From positions 141,313-205,312 of the forward strand of contig JAODTK010005243.1 in assembly GCA_026419785.1 (NCBI GenBank): a stretch of 64,000 nt of DNA. Direction: 5' to 3'. Below, piece after piece: positions 24,878 through 36,070 of the stretch. Each line of letters opens with the position of its first letter. The first letter of the stretch is position 1. The DNA comes from Sclerodactyla briareus (taxonomy: Eukaryota > Echinodermata > Holothuroidea > Dendrochirotida > Sclerodactylidae). A program made the translations under genes and the position numbers. Below the pieces are notes generated by a model that did no database searches, had not been told where the DNA came from, and was given only the letters and a program-made list of their open reading frames with translations.

Positions 24878-25008
24878 TCCTGGACAATTCCCACTCGGAC
24901 AATTCCCACCCAAACGTGACCCTAACTTTAGTCCCTAACCCAAATTCTGACCACAAAAAAATTCCGTTGAGGGGGAATTGTCCGGGTGGGTATTGTCTGG
25001 TCAGGATT
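24878..25008. repeat. Foldback built from GGACAATTCCCAC words
   Basis: The left arm (24,878-24,912) carries two GGACAATTCCCAC words. The right arm (24,968-25,008) carries their complements (GGGGGAATTGTCCGGGTGGG and GTATTGTCTGGTCAGG). The arms are about 35 bases with a 55-base spacer. The word is the inverse of the one repeated at 1,945-2,290. Confidence 0.65.
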
Positions 25009-25424
25009 CAAATACTGCCTCCCAAACAGTGATTTAGCCAGCCCCTATTTGTGTGCGACCCCAATGTCGCATGACCAGCGACAAATGTCGCATAAAAAAA
25101 ATCTGACAAGCAATTCTATGCAGGTGTAAATTTTAATAAAATCTCTCCAAAAAAGTCTCACCAGAAAACTTATAGCAGTTTTTCCCTGGCACAATTCCTA
25201 ATTGTCCTTTTTGCAATCGGACTTCCTTCATCACAATTCACAAACCTTTATTTTATTTTACTTTTGATCGCCGCTGTCTCCGCGCTGGTCACCCACAGCC
25301 TCGACTATAGCCTACTTTTCATGCATGAATACGGAGCAGACGTGTTAAATACTATTGCGGTGTTCCATAATTCCATTTAACTCGTAATTCCCGTACTCCC
25401 TACTTTTCCCCACTCGTGAATTGG

Positions 25425-26115
25425 CGTAAATTGCGTGGCAATTTGGGCAATCAACAAAAAATGTGCACTCAGTAGGCTAAATATTGAGGTAATTCTTTCA
25501 AGTGCATCTGCTTTGTCTGAGCTCAATTTCATATTATCTCATTAGTACCTTGATGAAACAATTTTCATTTCCAGGAAGCTGTTTAGTTAATGCAGTTTGG
25601 TGCGATATAGCACACCGAAACCATCTAGGCCCCTATTCGGTTCCAAAAATTGTGTTTTCACCTAGTCTGAGTATAGACCATTCCGCTGAATTTTTTGGCA
25701 TTTGCAGGCGAGCGTTGATGCAACTGGGTGCGATATAGCACACCTAAACAGTTCGCCTCGGGAATTATCTTGCGTTTCACAGGGTGCATGATCTTAGTAC
25801 AGTCTCTCTTTGAAATTTTTGCACTTTCAGGTGGTCATTGATGCAATCTGGTGCAAAATAGTACGTGAAACCAGGGACCGTGAAAAAGGAGGACCATGCT
25901 GGGGATGGGGTTACGGGGCTTAATAGCATATCACAATCCGCTTCCTCGGTCAAATTTGCACTATATCACTGTCAAAACGTATTCTGGGAGGTGGTAGTGT
26001 AGTGCTTTCACCTTCCAGCCTCCCAGTCCTTCCGGGCCTTCTTGTTTTTGCCTCCTTTCCCCTCTCTCAAATTTGTGAATATCATCCTGTTCTTGAGTTG
26101 GTTTCAAGAAATATT
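25425..26115 (+). repeat. Left arm of a large inverted repeat; internal ~127-bp tandem units
   Basis: The arm aligns along its whole length with the reverse complement of 28,325-28,995. Anchors are the 'gggcaatcaa' edge, 'gaggtaattctttca', 'gatgcaactgggtgcgatatagcacacctaaac' (pairs with 28,687-28,719) and 'aatttgtgaatatcatcct' (pairs with 28,357-28,375). Inside, a ~127-bp unit ('tttgcatttgcaggcg...gtgcgatatagcacacc') occurs three times, near 25,562, 25,691 and 25,816. Confidence 0.82.
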
Positions 26116-26720
26116 CGAGACGTCTGTTTTTGATGCCATTTAACAATATACTGGAAGTCACGCCACCATATGTTACACCTATCATTACGGAGACACATGT
26201 TATAGTAAGGTGGTTCATATTTTGCAGAAGTCTGAAAGATCATGCTCCTACCCCTCAACATGTTCGGTGGATGAAAAAAATAAGACTGTTAAATTTTCAC
26301 TGATATTGGACAACGTTTGGAGGTAGGACTAGTAGAAACATGTAGTGGTCATTTTGGAGCAAACTTATAGGAGGCTATATTTTTTAAATAGGGTTGTTGT
26401 ATGATCGTATTCTCCCTGATTTCATTGAAAGCAACAAGTTTAATAGTATAACAAAAGATGCATTTTATTCACTTCCATTGTTATTTTATTCCTGGCCGGA
26501 AATGGTAGTTTGTGCAGTGAAGAGACCAGAATAAGTCTCCTGACACACTCGAGCAACTTCGAAGGATCATACAGTGTATTGTTTTGAAACTAGTTATCTT
26601 ACAGTATTCAATCTTTGAATCCAGGGATGTAGCTACGCCGGGCGGCGCCGAGCGGGGGTACCCGGCACTCAGGTAGTGCCCCCCGGCACTCGAGCAGAAT
26701 AGGGGCCATGCCGCCCGGAC

Positions 26721-26751
<31 letters not shown>

Positions 26752-27068
26752 TTTTTTTTTTTCCCCCCTTTAGTCATGGATATACTGTCTAATGCACAAA
26801 TATAGGGTCCATGATGTGAAGGCCCATTATTATGTTACAAAATAGTCAATATGGCCCCTCTGTTTGGACCTGGGCTCCGGCCATGACCCGCTGCGCGTCC
26901 GGCGCTACAGTATCCGTGACCAATCTCTACAGAATTCAGATGCAGAATGTCCGGCACTCAGATTTCTCTAACTTACACTCCTGTTGAGCTAAGAACAGAA
27001 TAAAAGCAACTCGTTTAACAAATAACAGCCACTGCCTTATATTTACTTCTATGTTGTTTTACTGTCAG
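26116..27068. other. Spacer of the inverted pair; includes an unpaired transposon-like end and A28/T11
   Basis: At 26,626 the sequence CAGGGATGTAGCTACGCCGG looks like a DNA-transposon tip but no partner was found. At 26,721-26,760 a run of 28 A is followed by GAATT and a T run, forming a snapback. No gene was seen. Confidence 0.4.
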
Positions 27069-27110
27069 TGGCGTAGCTACGGGAGGGGGGCATTGGAAGT
27101 CTGTCGCACC
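27069..27110 (+). mobile_element. Unpaired transposon end CAGTGGCGTAGCTACGGG
   Basis: The tip belongs to the CAGTGGCGT group that delimits elements at 40-46 kb, and is followed, as in those, by a G run. No inverted partner or duplicated octamer was identified nearby, so it is treated as a truncated end. Confidence 0.45.
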
Positions 27111-27710
27111 CCACTAAGAATATCAGTGTCCGGTTTTTTCATATTAGAAAAGATATTTAAAAAAAGTCATGAAGAGGGCAACCTTGATTACAGAGACTGT
27201 GGTTAAATGAGACCTCCACTCCATGATTTATATTTGGGTTGTTAAGTATAGGTAGGCAGAGGGTATATCTGTTCAGTGAAAATGAACCGGTAGACTGAAA
27301 ATTGAGCAAAATATCGACCAACGAATGGGTGAAAACTGGTCTAGTTGAATACTGTAGGTTAAAAGACCGGAAATTGTGCCCGAAAACTTAAATTGAAACC
27401 CAGCAGCCTAAATTTTCAGCACGCTCCGCGCGCAGTCGCTCCCTTTTGTAGGCCTACGGCGTACGCATCAACTGCGGGCAAATCTCCAAGATTGAGGGTA
27501 ATTATGGACTGTCCCCATACGCTTTATGTATACAATATGAACATGGCTCCAGCACAACTAACTTTAACAACATGTTGAAGAACAAGTTCTTCCCATACAG
27601 TGGCGAATCCAGCGAAAGCACATCAAATGCACATGAAATTAACGCCCACCAAATATGTGGGCCCGCTTCATGGTATATAAAGAAATTGGTTTGATTAGAT
27701 CATGTCAATT

Positions 27711-28125
27711 AAGGGTGGCGCCAGCAGGGGGGACAGGAGGGGGACACCCCACCTCCGTCGGGGAAGCCGGGCCTCCCCCCGTCGGGAATTTTCCCATCTC
27801 GAGGGCCTATTCCCCCAACAGTATTAATATTTCCAACCTTCTTATAGCGAAAATTCGGAAATTCAAATTTCTACATTATAGCTGAAAATTTCGCGTGCCT
27901 CATATCTTTTATTGCCAGGTTCCTCGCTCAAGTTTGAGATCAGCATATCCATTCTCCTATCTTCCTACAGGTAGATATACAAAACCGTCGCATAAATGGA
28001 TAGGATACACAATAACACAAGCCTTATGAAATTTTCGGAATGTCCCTGCAAGAGATTATGTCATAATTCTGTTGGGGAGGATGATCGTTTTGCTGTCTAC
28101 CACTGTTTTGCCTTTGTGTTAAGTG
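27711..28125 (+). mobile_element. Truncated copy of the GGTGGCGCCAG hAT element
   Basis: From AAGGGTGGCGCCAGC onward it aligns with the left 430 bases of the complete element at 41,560-42,278. Shared blocks are the 'cgtcggggaa' pair, 'tatagcgaaaatt', 'gccaggttcctcgctcaagtttgagatcagc' and 'ctgcaagagattatg'. The right end and target duplication are missing, so it is a 5' fragment. Confidence 0.72.
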
Positions 28126-28324
28126 GTCGGTGGTCCACACACGACTCATTTTTGACCGCACAATTAATAACAAAACTCAATTTAAACCGAGTAGAGCTCT
28201 AAATGGGTTTTGCTATGGGACCATACCAATCGCGCTGTGTTTATAGATTATTACATGTGTCTCGTAACGATAGGCGTAGCGTATTGGGCGCCATCTACAG
28301 TACATTGTAAAATCGCATGAAAAA

Positions 28325-28995
28325 AGGATTGTTCTCGACTCTCAACTCACGAAAAGGATGATATTCACAAATTTGAGGAGAGAAAGGAGGCAAAGACTTA
28401 GAAGGCCCGGAAAGCCTGGAATGTGAAAACAGCCTACGCCTCCCAGAACACGTTTGACAAAGTGACATCGCAAATCTGACTGAGCAAGCGGATCATGATA
28501 TGCTAATCAGCCCCATAACCCAACCCCCAGAATGGTCTTTTTTTCTGCGTGATCCCCAGTTTCAGCGTTCTATTTTGCACACCAAATGCATCAACGACCA
28601 CCTGAAAGTGCCAAAATTTCCCGGGGTTACCATAAGATCAGGCAGGTGAAACGCAAAATAGTTCCCGAAGCGGAACTGGATGTTTAGGTGTGCTATATTG
28701 CACCCAGTTGCATCAACGCCTGCCTGCAAATGCCAAAATTTCAGAGGAATGGCATATACTCAGGCTAGGTGAGACACAGAATAATTTTTGGAACGGAATA
28801 TGGTGTTTTGGTGTGCTATACGCACCAATACATTAAACGATGCCTAGAAATGGAAAATAGTTCCACAGGATGCTATGAGATAAGATGAAGTTGAGCTTGG
28901 ACAAGTAAAAGTGAAAGAATTACCTCAAATATTTAGCGATACTGAGTGCCCATTCTTCTCTTTGATTGCCCCAAAAACGTGGCAGATCTTACGTG
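28325..28995 (-). repeat. Right arm of the large inverted repeat
   Basis: The reverse-complement counterpart of 25,425-26,115, with the same three ~127-bp internal units. The arms look roughly three-quarters identical by eye, so this is an old pair rather than a recent artefact. A further relative in + orientation is at 43,960-44,330 inside a hAT element. Confidence 0.82.
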
Positions 28996-29259
28996 CTCTG
29001 CGCGAAATAGTATAGTGCCATCCTTTGTCATGGGCCTACGAATGGAATGCAAGGAAATGTATTCTGGCAACTTTTTTGAGATCGGGACAATTCCATGCCC
29101 ACCATTTTAATGTCAAAAACCTGTGGTGATGCCACTGCATAAGCTTCCTTGAAACAGGTCAGGCAAGTGCCATTATTAACCTGCCAGTTGGGAGGGGTCT
29201 AATTTGCTGAAATTGTTGTGTACGAGCCTTGGAGGACACCAACACTTCATTACTAGTGG

Positions 29260-29480
29260 GGTCGATAGCTCATTCTTGATTCATGCCGAAGGCCCAAAAA
29301 TGGATCTATGCAGTCAGCACTGTGCGTAGTGTTGTGTCTCTGTGTCTGTGTGACACCTCTTGTCAGCACGATATCTAAAGAAGAAGCAGCATGTGTAAGT
29401 TCAAATAGGCACATGGTTGCTATGTGGAGAGGATGAACCCTATTGTTGTTAGTGCCAGTCAAGGTCATTCAAGAAAAAGA
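29260..29480 (+). repeat. Single divergent copy of the ~146-bp family leader
   Basis: 'tgtctgtgtgacacctctt', 'aaagaagaagcagcatgtgtaagttcaaat' and the run into 'caaggtcattcaag' parallel 37,230-37,380, the entry to the tandem array. Confidence 0.5.
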
Positions 29481-29879
29481 TCATGACAGGGCACAACGTC
29501 CAAAAGTTTCTTTCAAGTCATGCTACAGTAGCACATGTCCAATCAAGAAACCGGAAAGATGGCCACAACAGGAGAAAGCAAAAGGGGAGAAGTCTCTCTT
29601 GTGGCCAAGGGGGCAAGGAAGAGTTAGGGGCTCATCCTGAGAGAATGCCAGAGGGGAGCAAGACAGTTTTTGATGCAAGCTTAGTAATTTTCCCAACTCC
29701 ATTATAGACATGAAATATTTTGTACAGAATAAACAGACTCAGTTTTGATCTTATAATTCACAATTCGCAAGTGGGAATACAATGGAATTGGAACACTGAT
29801 ATGAATAACTATAGAGAGAATCAGCAAAAAGGCAATGGGGGATATCCCCACCTCATTTCAAACGGCAGGAAAAAACGCC

Positions 29880-30260
29880 CTCAAACCCCCCCCCCCCTCC
29901 GAAACACAGTGACTCCCTTCTGTCCCCCATTCTCATCCCTGTCCCCCTCTCCCCCTTCTTCCTGGACCTCTTCCTCCCATCCTCCTGTCCCCTATGTTCT
30001 TTCCCCTGTCTCTTCCTATCCCCTGATCCACTTCCTCCCTTCCCCCTACTTCTCTCCTCCCTCAGCCACTGTCCCCTCCCTACTTGCCCTCCCCCCTATC
30101 CGTCTCTCTCGTTCCGGTATCTCTCTTCCCCAGACCACTCCTTTACCACTTTCTCTCAGTTGCCTACAACTGACCTTTATCCCTCCTCCATGACCCCTAC
30201 CTCCCACCTGCCCCTACCTCTATGCTCATTGCTCTGGTATCCTCTCCCTCACTTCCCCAT
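29880..30260 (+). repeat. Pyrimidine-rich (CCT/CCCTC) low-complexity tract
   Basis: Nearly 400 bases are C and T on this strand, with a few A and almost no G. A 157-codon frame runs through it, reading Pro, Ser and Leu, which is what a CCT/CTC tract dictates. Such tracts can form triplex DNA. It is not annotated as a gene. Confidence 0.7.
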
Positions 30261-30345
30261 ATCCCCATATAAGTTTGGGGTGAAGCAGCCAGTGGGCAAT
30301 TGACTGTCCATGTTAAATTTGGATGATGAATTGTGCGGTTTACCT

Positions 30346-31528
30346 TAGGGGTTGCGCGGTATACCGGTATCGTTATTAGTACCGGTACTCACAGCACGGT
30401 AACTGGCAGTACCGACAGTCAAATGCACAGTTACTATTACCAATACTGGCGGAAATTACCGTTATTGGCTACCAAATGCCGGGGGGGGACTAGTTGAAAT
30501 ACTAAATACCAGGGCTGTCATACTTGTATTTTTGCCCATCCCAGCCGCCTCGTACATCGCAACTTTATATGCGATCTGTTAAAATTGATAAAAACTGCCC
30601 CACGTGTGTTGCGAGCTGTGTATTTGCATTATTGCCGAATATCACAGGCGCTGCGGACATCGCAGCTTCACCGTAACGTAACATGCAAAGCTGTATGTTG
30701 CTTACTCGCCCAATGCCGTTGCACTAGTTTCAATACATAGCCCTGTTTGGAACTCGTGGTCATCACCACCTTACTCTTCTTGAGCGTCCAGGTGCTCCCA
30801 ATTCCCACAGCGCGCTGCACAACGATACCAAGTCTATGGACCGAGAGCAACGATCCTCCCACACACACTTTACTTCAGTAGGATTTTCCCATTGACTATG
30901 TGGTTAAGGAGTGGATATTACGATCGTCGATCAGTGATATTGCAATATTGGCCTACAAGTCTATGAATGAACGTGATTAATTAGACAATTGGTGGATGAA
31001 ACAATCATACATACAGGTTTAGCATTGATTTGGTGGTTTCTATGACTAATTTTAGATCGTGCCTTGCTTAGGTTTTCTTGCTAAATAATCACAGTTACGT
31101 TAGGGCTTACTCAGCTGGTAATTGCGCTAGCGAGTAGCGATCTGTTTCGGCGGGCCTGAGCTTACGTACGTATGGAAGAATGAGAGTTGTACATGTATTC
31201 CTGCCTGAGTAACATAGTACTACCCGCAAAACAGTGGTCAAAGCATGTGAGTTTGCCATACGTACGGTTGTCATGAATTCTTTCCAGAAACATGAAACAT
31301 TCATTTGATTATACGAAATAATCTTTTTGGGGGGCAATCTTTTTACATGAAAAAAAAAGGTGTATGAAAGAAGAACATTGTAAAAATAGATGCCCCATAC
31401 AGTGTGCTGCAAGTATGCAGTAGTATAACGATAGCTGGCAGTATTTAGGCAAGCATGAATACCGGTACCAAGGCCAGGGCATCGGACCCGGTACGGTTTC
31501 TAAAAAGATATAGGTACCGCGCAACCTA
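30346..31528. mobile_element. Non-autonomous hAT transposon, TAGGGGTTGCGCGGTA ends
   Basis: The left end is TAGGGGTTGCGCGGTATACC. The minus-strand right end is TAGGTTGCGCGGTACC, the same text with two G fewer. Flanking octamers are GTTTACCT (30,338-30,345) and GTTTACAT (31,529-31,536), seven of eight identical. Subterminal GGTACCGG/CCGGTA words cluster at both ends (30,356-30,475 and 31,450-31,520). The 1,183-bp interior has no transposase motif. Confidence 0.87.
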
Positions 31529-31536
31529 GTTTACAT

Positions 31537-33119
31537 TTTGTCAAAGTTCCGCAAAACTGAAATGATACCTCACATTTCTCGCTGATATGACAAAGGCAAA
31601 TCAACTCATCACAGTTCATTTTTCTGCCTTTCACACGGAGGAAAGTTGGCTTGAGGAAGGAGGACACAGCAAATCGAAGTGAGATGCGAGGAGATGGCGT
31701 GAGGGCGGTTGCTGTCAAAGTAAGGTGAATCTGGCCACCTTCGCGTTCAGGGACAACACCGGATTAAAATTGGACGATGATGAATGAACATTTTAAGGAA
31801 ATTTTCATGAATTCTCAAATTTTCCTCTTTGCATAATTGATGTGTGCTCCAGGTGTAGCGCTAAGGTGCGCAATTGCGGGATTCCCGCACTCCTCTCATG
31901 ATTCCCGCAGAAAAATTGGTCATATGCGGGAAACATAATAACACACATGAAGCCCAGTACTTATTTATGACACATAAAAAATACATCCAATATCATAAGA
32001 TCACGAAGTCCTATGCTTTTTAAAGTCAGAAGAGCCTCGTATAACATGGATGACGACTCAGTTCCTCAGAGCACTACACAACATCTATGCCCAATACTCA
32101 GTACCCAAGCACCCCACGCAACCCATTTGCTGCAAGTGAACAACTCTTAGCTGCTTCTAGTTCTACGTGTATGATTTCTATGGGCAAGATATGTACAGTG
32201 CATATCACACACAGTAGTAGTAGGAGCTAGCTGAGGCTAGATTAAGCTCTAATCCCTAATAATATACGGCTGTATTAGATTAGGCTAACGATACTTCCTG
32301 CAAAGTTCTGCGTAATCGCAGACAGATTGATCGAAATACAATAGAAATACTTCAGCACATTCCGATTTTAACTAGCTCTACCTCAAAACTAAGTGTTTAA
32401 GACTTACATCTATTTACCTAATGTTTGTCATTCACGATTTCAGCCATCCAATAGGCCCTACACAATCATGTGCATCTAGGTTATACTATATGGTGTTGAT
32501 TGAGTACACTGAAGGGCACTAGCCAAGGCTAGGCCACGTGTGTGGTTGTGGTGGATTGTTACGATTTTGCACCAGGCACAGCTAAATCTAAAGGATTCAA
32601 ATAATTCTTAAGTGAGGGGTTTCATGCTAGACTTGGTGGGGGGGGGGGGGGGAGATAACAGATTCAGGGGTGGGGACAGGTTTGGCTGGCTTTGGGAGAT
32701 TGGCTCATCGTTCGAGATGAGTGATGATACGGCTATGGCAAATTGAACTAATTTGGAGCTGAGGGGAAAACTAGAATCCTCGACAGAATTTTTCACGGAT
32801 CCAGCACTGACCATAGGCTTAATCTGTTTGGGTCAATGGAAATGATCGCCATCACAGAGGGTGCATAGAGTGGGACGGGGTGGGGGGTGAATAGCGGGCA
32901 GATTTCTGGGGGGAAAGGTCCTAGGCCCAATGACTTTTTTAATCATTTCTGCATTTCTGCTGTAGTGCTGTTGTTTAATCATACTGAAAAAACAGACCCT
33001 GCATACAATTGTTCATCAAAACTAGGCGCATGTTGACTGACATATACCCTGCTGAAGAATATCAATTGCAAAATACGATGGCACTGCATTATGGGTAGCT
33101 GACAGCAATCAACACATTC
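31537..33119. other. No gene seen; unique DNA with one unpaired end and a G run
   Basis: CAGGTGTAGCGCTAAGG at about 31,853 resembles a transposon tip but is unpaired. A run of about 15 G lies near 32,638. Frames are short and unrecognised. Confidence 0.35.
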
Positions 33120-33217
33120 TAGAAATCCCCCCCAACTTTTGTCAGATCCCCCTAAATTTTTCCTGAAGGGGGAAATTCCCCCCCCCCCCAAAATATTAAA
33201 TCCTTGCGTCAACACTG
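33120..33217 (-). mobile_element. Solo transposon end of the CAGTGTTGACGC type
   Basis: The minus-strand start CAGTGTTGACGCAAGG is followed by G runs and AT words, in the same order as 4,545-4,638. No partner end was found. Confidence 0.42.
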
Positions 33218-34227
33218 TTGTGCTCTTATCCAAAATGTTTCAAATTTGGGTGGGTGGCCTCCGTAAAAATGGCGTTTGAGTTAAAAATCTACTGCTGCTC
33301 AGTCTGATGAGGTTTCCCTGTAAAGTTTGTAGCCCTGCCAATTGCCACATCATACATCATTAGAAAGAATAATTCTCTAACAAATCTTGAGAATGGAATT
33401 TAAGATGTTTGTTTTGAAATTTAGCTATTTTTAAATGATGGTATCCATAATTTTTCGAAAGAGCCGTTTTGACGAGCTATAGATTTGATTGAGTTCCGTA
33501 AGATAAAAGAAAGGAATAAAGAAAGTTTGGAGCACACGCTTAGAACAGCGCCTAGCTGTGCTGCGGTGAGCCAATGATCCTGACACCTCGGCCGAGCCCA
33601 CCTGCTGTGAATGTCAGACGACAGGGTCAGTGCTGCCTGAACAGCAGTTTCCTTCCAGCTCCAATCTTTCGTACTGAGCGCCCAGCGAGAAGGCCATTCA
33701 TACACTGGGTATTGGGTACATTATGCAATCATGTCATGCTGATCTCTACAGGGATCTTTCCCAATATTATTAGATCAATCATCAAAATGATCCAGTAGAT
33801 TCAGAGCCATGCTGGAATATCTCCTTGCTCAAGGCTCAAGTGGGCCCGCCGCCCACACTAAATTAACAACTTACTGTACGCAGCCAGCTGATCAAAAACC
33901 AGAATACCAAATTTTGTGCAGATAGCCTAAATATTGATCCATGACAGTTTGAGCTAAGGTTCTAGCATCAGCCACATTTCTATAAAAATGTCACGCACAC
34001 CAGTGCTGGAAGGCGAATCCACTCCTGACTGCCATGCTTCTCCAGTTAGCTACACGCCAGCACTAGCATACTGCATAGCCTAAGAGATAGGCCTAGCCTA
34101 TTGCATGGTAACATTACACGACAACAGGCAAACATTGCATGCAGATTCTCCCAAACTAGCCAGGTAGGTCTATAGCGCTAACCAATGCTAACCCGAAACT
34201 TTACACAGTCCATGCAGCGGCTAGTTT
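33218..34227. other. No gene seen; unannotated DNA
   Basis: A GC-richer patch at 33,560-33,720 is open on both strands for 74-94 codons but has no recognisable motif or splice context. The rest is ordinary low-copy sequence. Confidence 0.35.
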
Positions 34228-36070
34228 TGACTTTGTGTAGGAAAAATCCCATTACTTTAGGGTGGTGGAATTTGATGTTTTACCTGTTGGAGGTGCTTTT
34301 TATTTTGGGGGCCCTCCGGTGGAGAACTGCTTAGCCTCAAAATTTTGAGGGAGGGGGGGAGAACACCTTAGCTCTATACATATAACCCCATTACGACCCC
34401 TTGTACATCGATGGCCAAGTCATGGCACAGGAGGGTGCTCCGAAAAGTGCCTGTTGTGCAAAAATTTCCTCCCATTGACTTAGTGTAGTAAGTTACCTGT
34501 GAGGTGCTTTTCCTTTTTTTTTTGCCCCCTCCCCATCAACAAAAGGCCCCAGCCCACGATTCTTCCTAGACGGAATCCCGCTCACTTACTGTTTTATAAC
34601 CATGTACACCCACGTCCTGGAATGCCCGGTGGCCCGGAGAGGCCCACAAGTGTTTTTGTGTCAAAGATACTCTCAATTGACTTTGTGTAGGAAAAATCCC
34701 AGTGCCTTAGTGCGTGGAATTTGGCATTTTACCCGTGTGAGGTGCTTTTTGTTTTGGGTCCCCCTCTTCGTGACAGAAGGGAAGGGCTCAGCCCGCCTCA
34801 ATTTTTTAGGGGGAGGGGGAAGACACCGTGCCTCTATACCCCGTACCATCCACTCGTGCACCGACACCAAGATATCGAAAGAAGGCGATCTGAAAAGTGC
34901 CTGTTATTCAATAATTCTTCCTATTGACTTTGTGTGTAAATTACCTTGAGGTGCTTTTCGTTTTTTGCCCCCTCCCCGTCACACCACCCCCAAGCCCCCA
35001 GCCCACTGATTCTCCCAAGGACCAAAGACCTACTTGGCTTCATACCATGGTACCAACCCCACGTCCTTGGATGCCACCTGGCACCGGAGGAGTGCCCTAA
35101 AAAGTGTCATTTGTGCAATGAATTCGTCTTATGACTTAGGTGTGGTAATTTCGTAGAGCATTTTTGCACAAATGGCACTTTTGCGGCATTCTCCTGGCGC
35201 CATCATCCTTTGCACTGGAAACAATGTGAGGAGCCGGGACCATGCATATAAAGCTACTGCGCTTCATTCGACCTCTGAGAGAATCAGTGGCTGAGCCAGT
35301 CCGTGACGGAGGAGGCAAAAAAGAGGAGCCAAAAAAAAAAGCACCTCACAGGTACTTACACACTAAGTCCAATGAGATATTTTTGCACAAATGGCACTTT
35401 TTTAGGGCTCGCTCCCTCCTCGGTGCCATTGTGGCGTCCAATCATGTGGATGTCCCAATGGTATGCAAGCTAATTAGCGTCTTTTGTCCCGAAAGAGTCA
35501 GTGGGCTGGAGTGTTTTTTGACGGGAAGGGGGCAAAACACGAAAAGCACCCCACAGGTAATTTACCCACAAAGTCAATGGGATGAATTTTGCACAACCAC
35601 ACTTTTCGGAGCGCCCTCCTCCTCCTCCCTCGCGCCTTTTGGCGTGTGTGCCAAGTGGATGGTACTTACTGGGGTATAAAGCTAAGGTGTCTTCCCCTCT
35701 CCTATAAAATCTTTATTCCGAGCCCTTCCTTCAACCGAGAGGGGCCCAGAAAACAAAAAGCACCTCAACAGGTAAAAAAAAAGGAAGGCTGCCGAATTCC
35801 CCACACACAAAGCCAATGGGATTTTTCCTAACAAGTCATTGGAAGCATTTTTGCACAAATATCCCTATTTAGGGCAATCTCCCGGCGCCATCTTGGCGTC
35901 AAAGCACGATCGGGATGGTACAATGATTTAAAGCTAAGTAGCCTCTTTCGGCTCTGAGAGATCAGGGGATGAGCCATCATGTGCAGGGAGGGAGCCAAAA
36001 ACACACAAAGGCACCCTCACGTAATCTACACACAAAGTCCAATGGAGAAAATTTCACAACACAAAGTTTC
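34228..36070. repeat. Foldback element: 4 + 4 inverted ~220-bp tandem units
   Basis: The word GAGGTGCTTTT occurs on the + strand near 34,293, 34,501, 34,738 and 34,950. Its complement AAAAGCACCTC occurs near 35,335, 35,540, 35,755 and 36,005. Each unit also carries 'cattgactttgtgtaggaaaaa', a CCCCTCCCC patch, a 'gcgccatcttggcgtc'-like word and 'tttgtgcaaaaat'. The axis is near 35,145. Units within and between arms differ, so the arms are not simple mirror copies. The plan of long inverted repeats made of tandem units recalls foldback transposons such as the sea urchin TU type. Homology is not shown. Confidence 0.82.

Noticed and set aside
29720-30193. 157-codon Pro/Ser/Leu-rich frame
   Set aside because: It is the direct translation of a CCT/CTC low-complexity tract, with no other motif.
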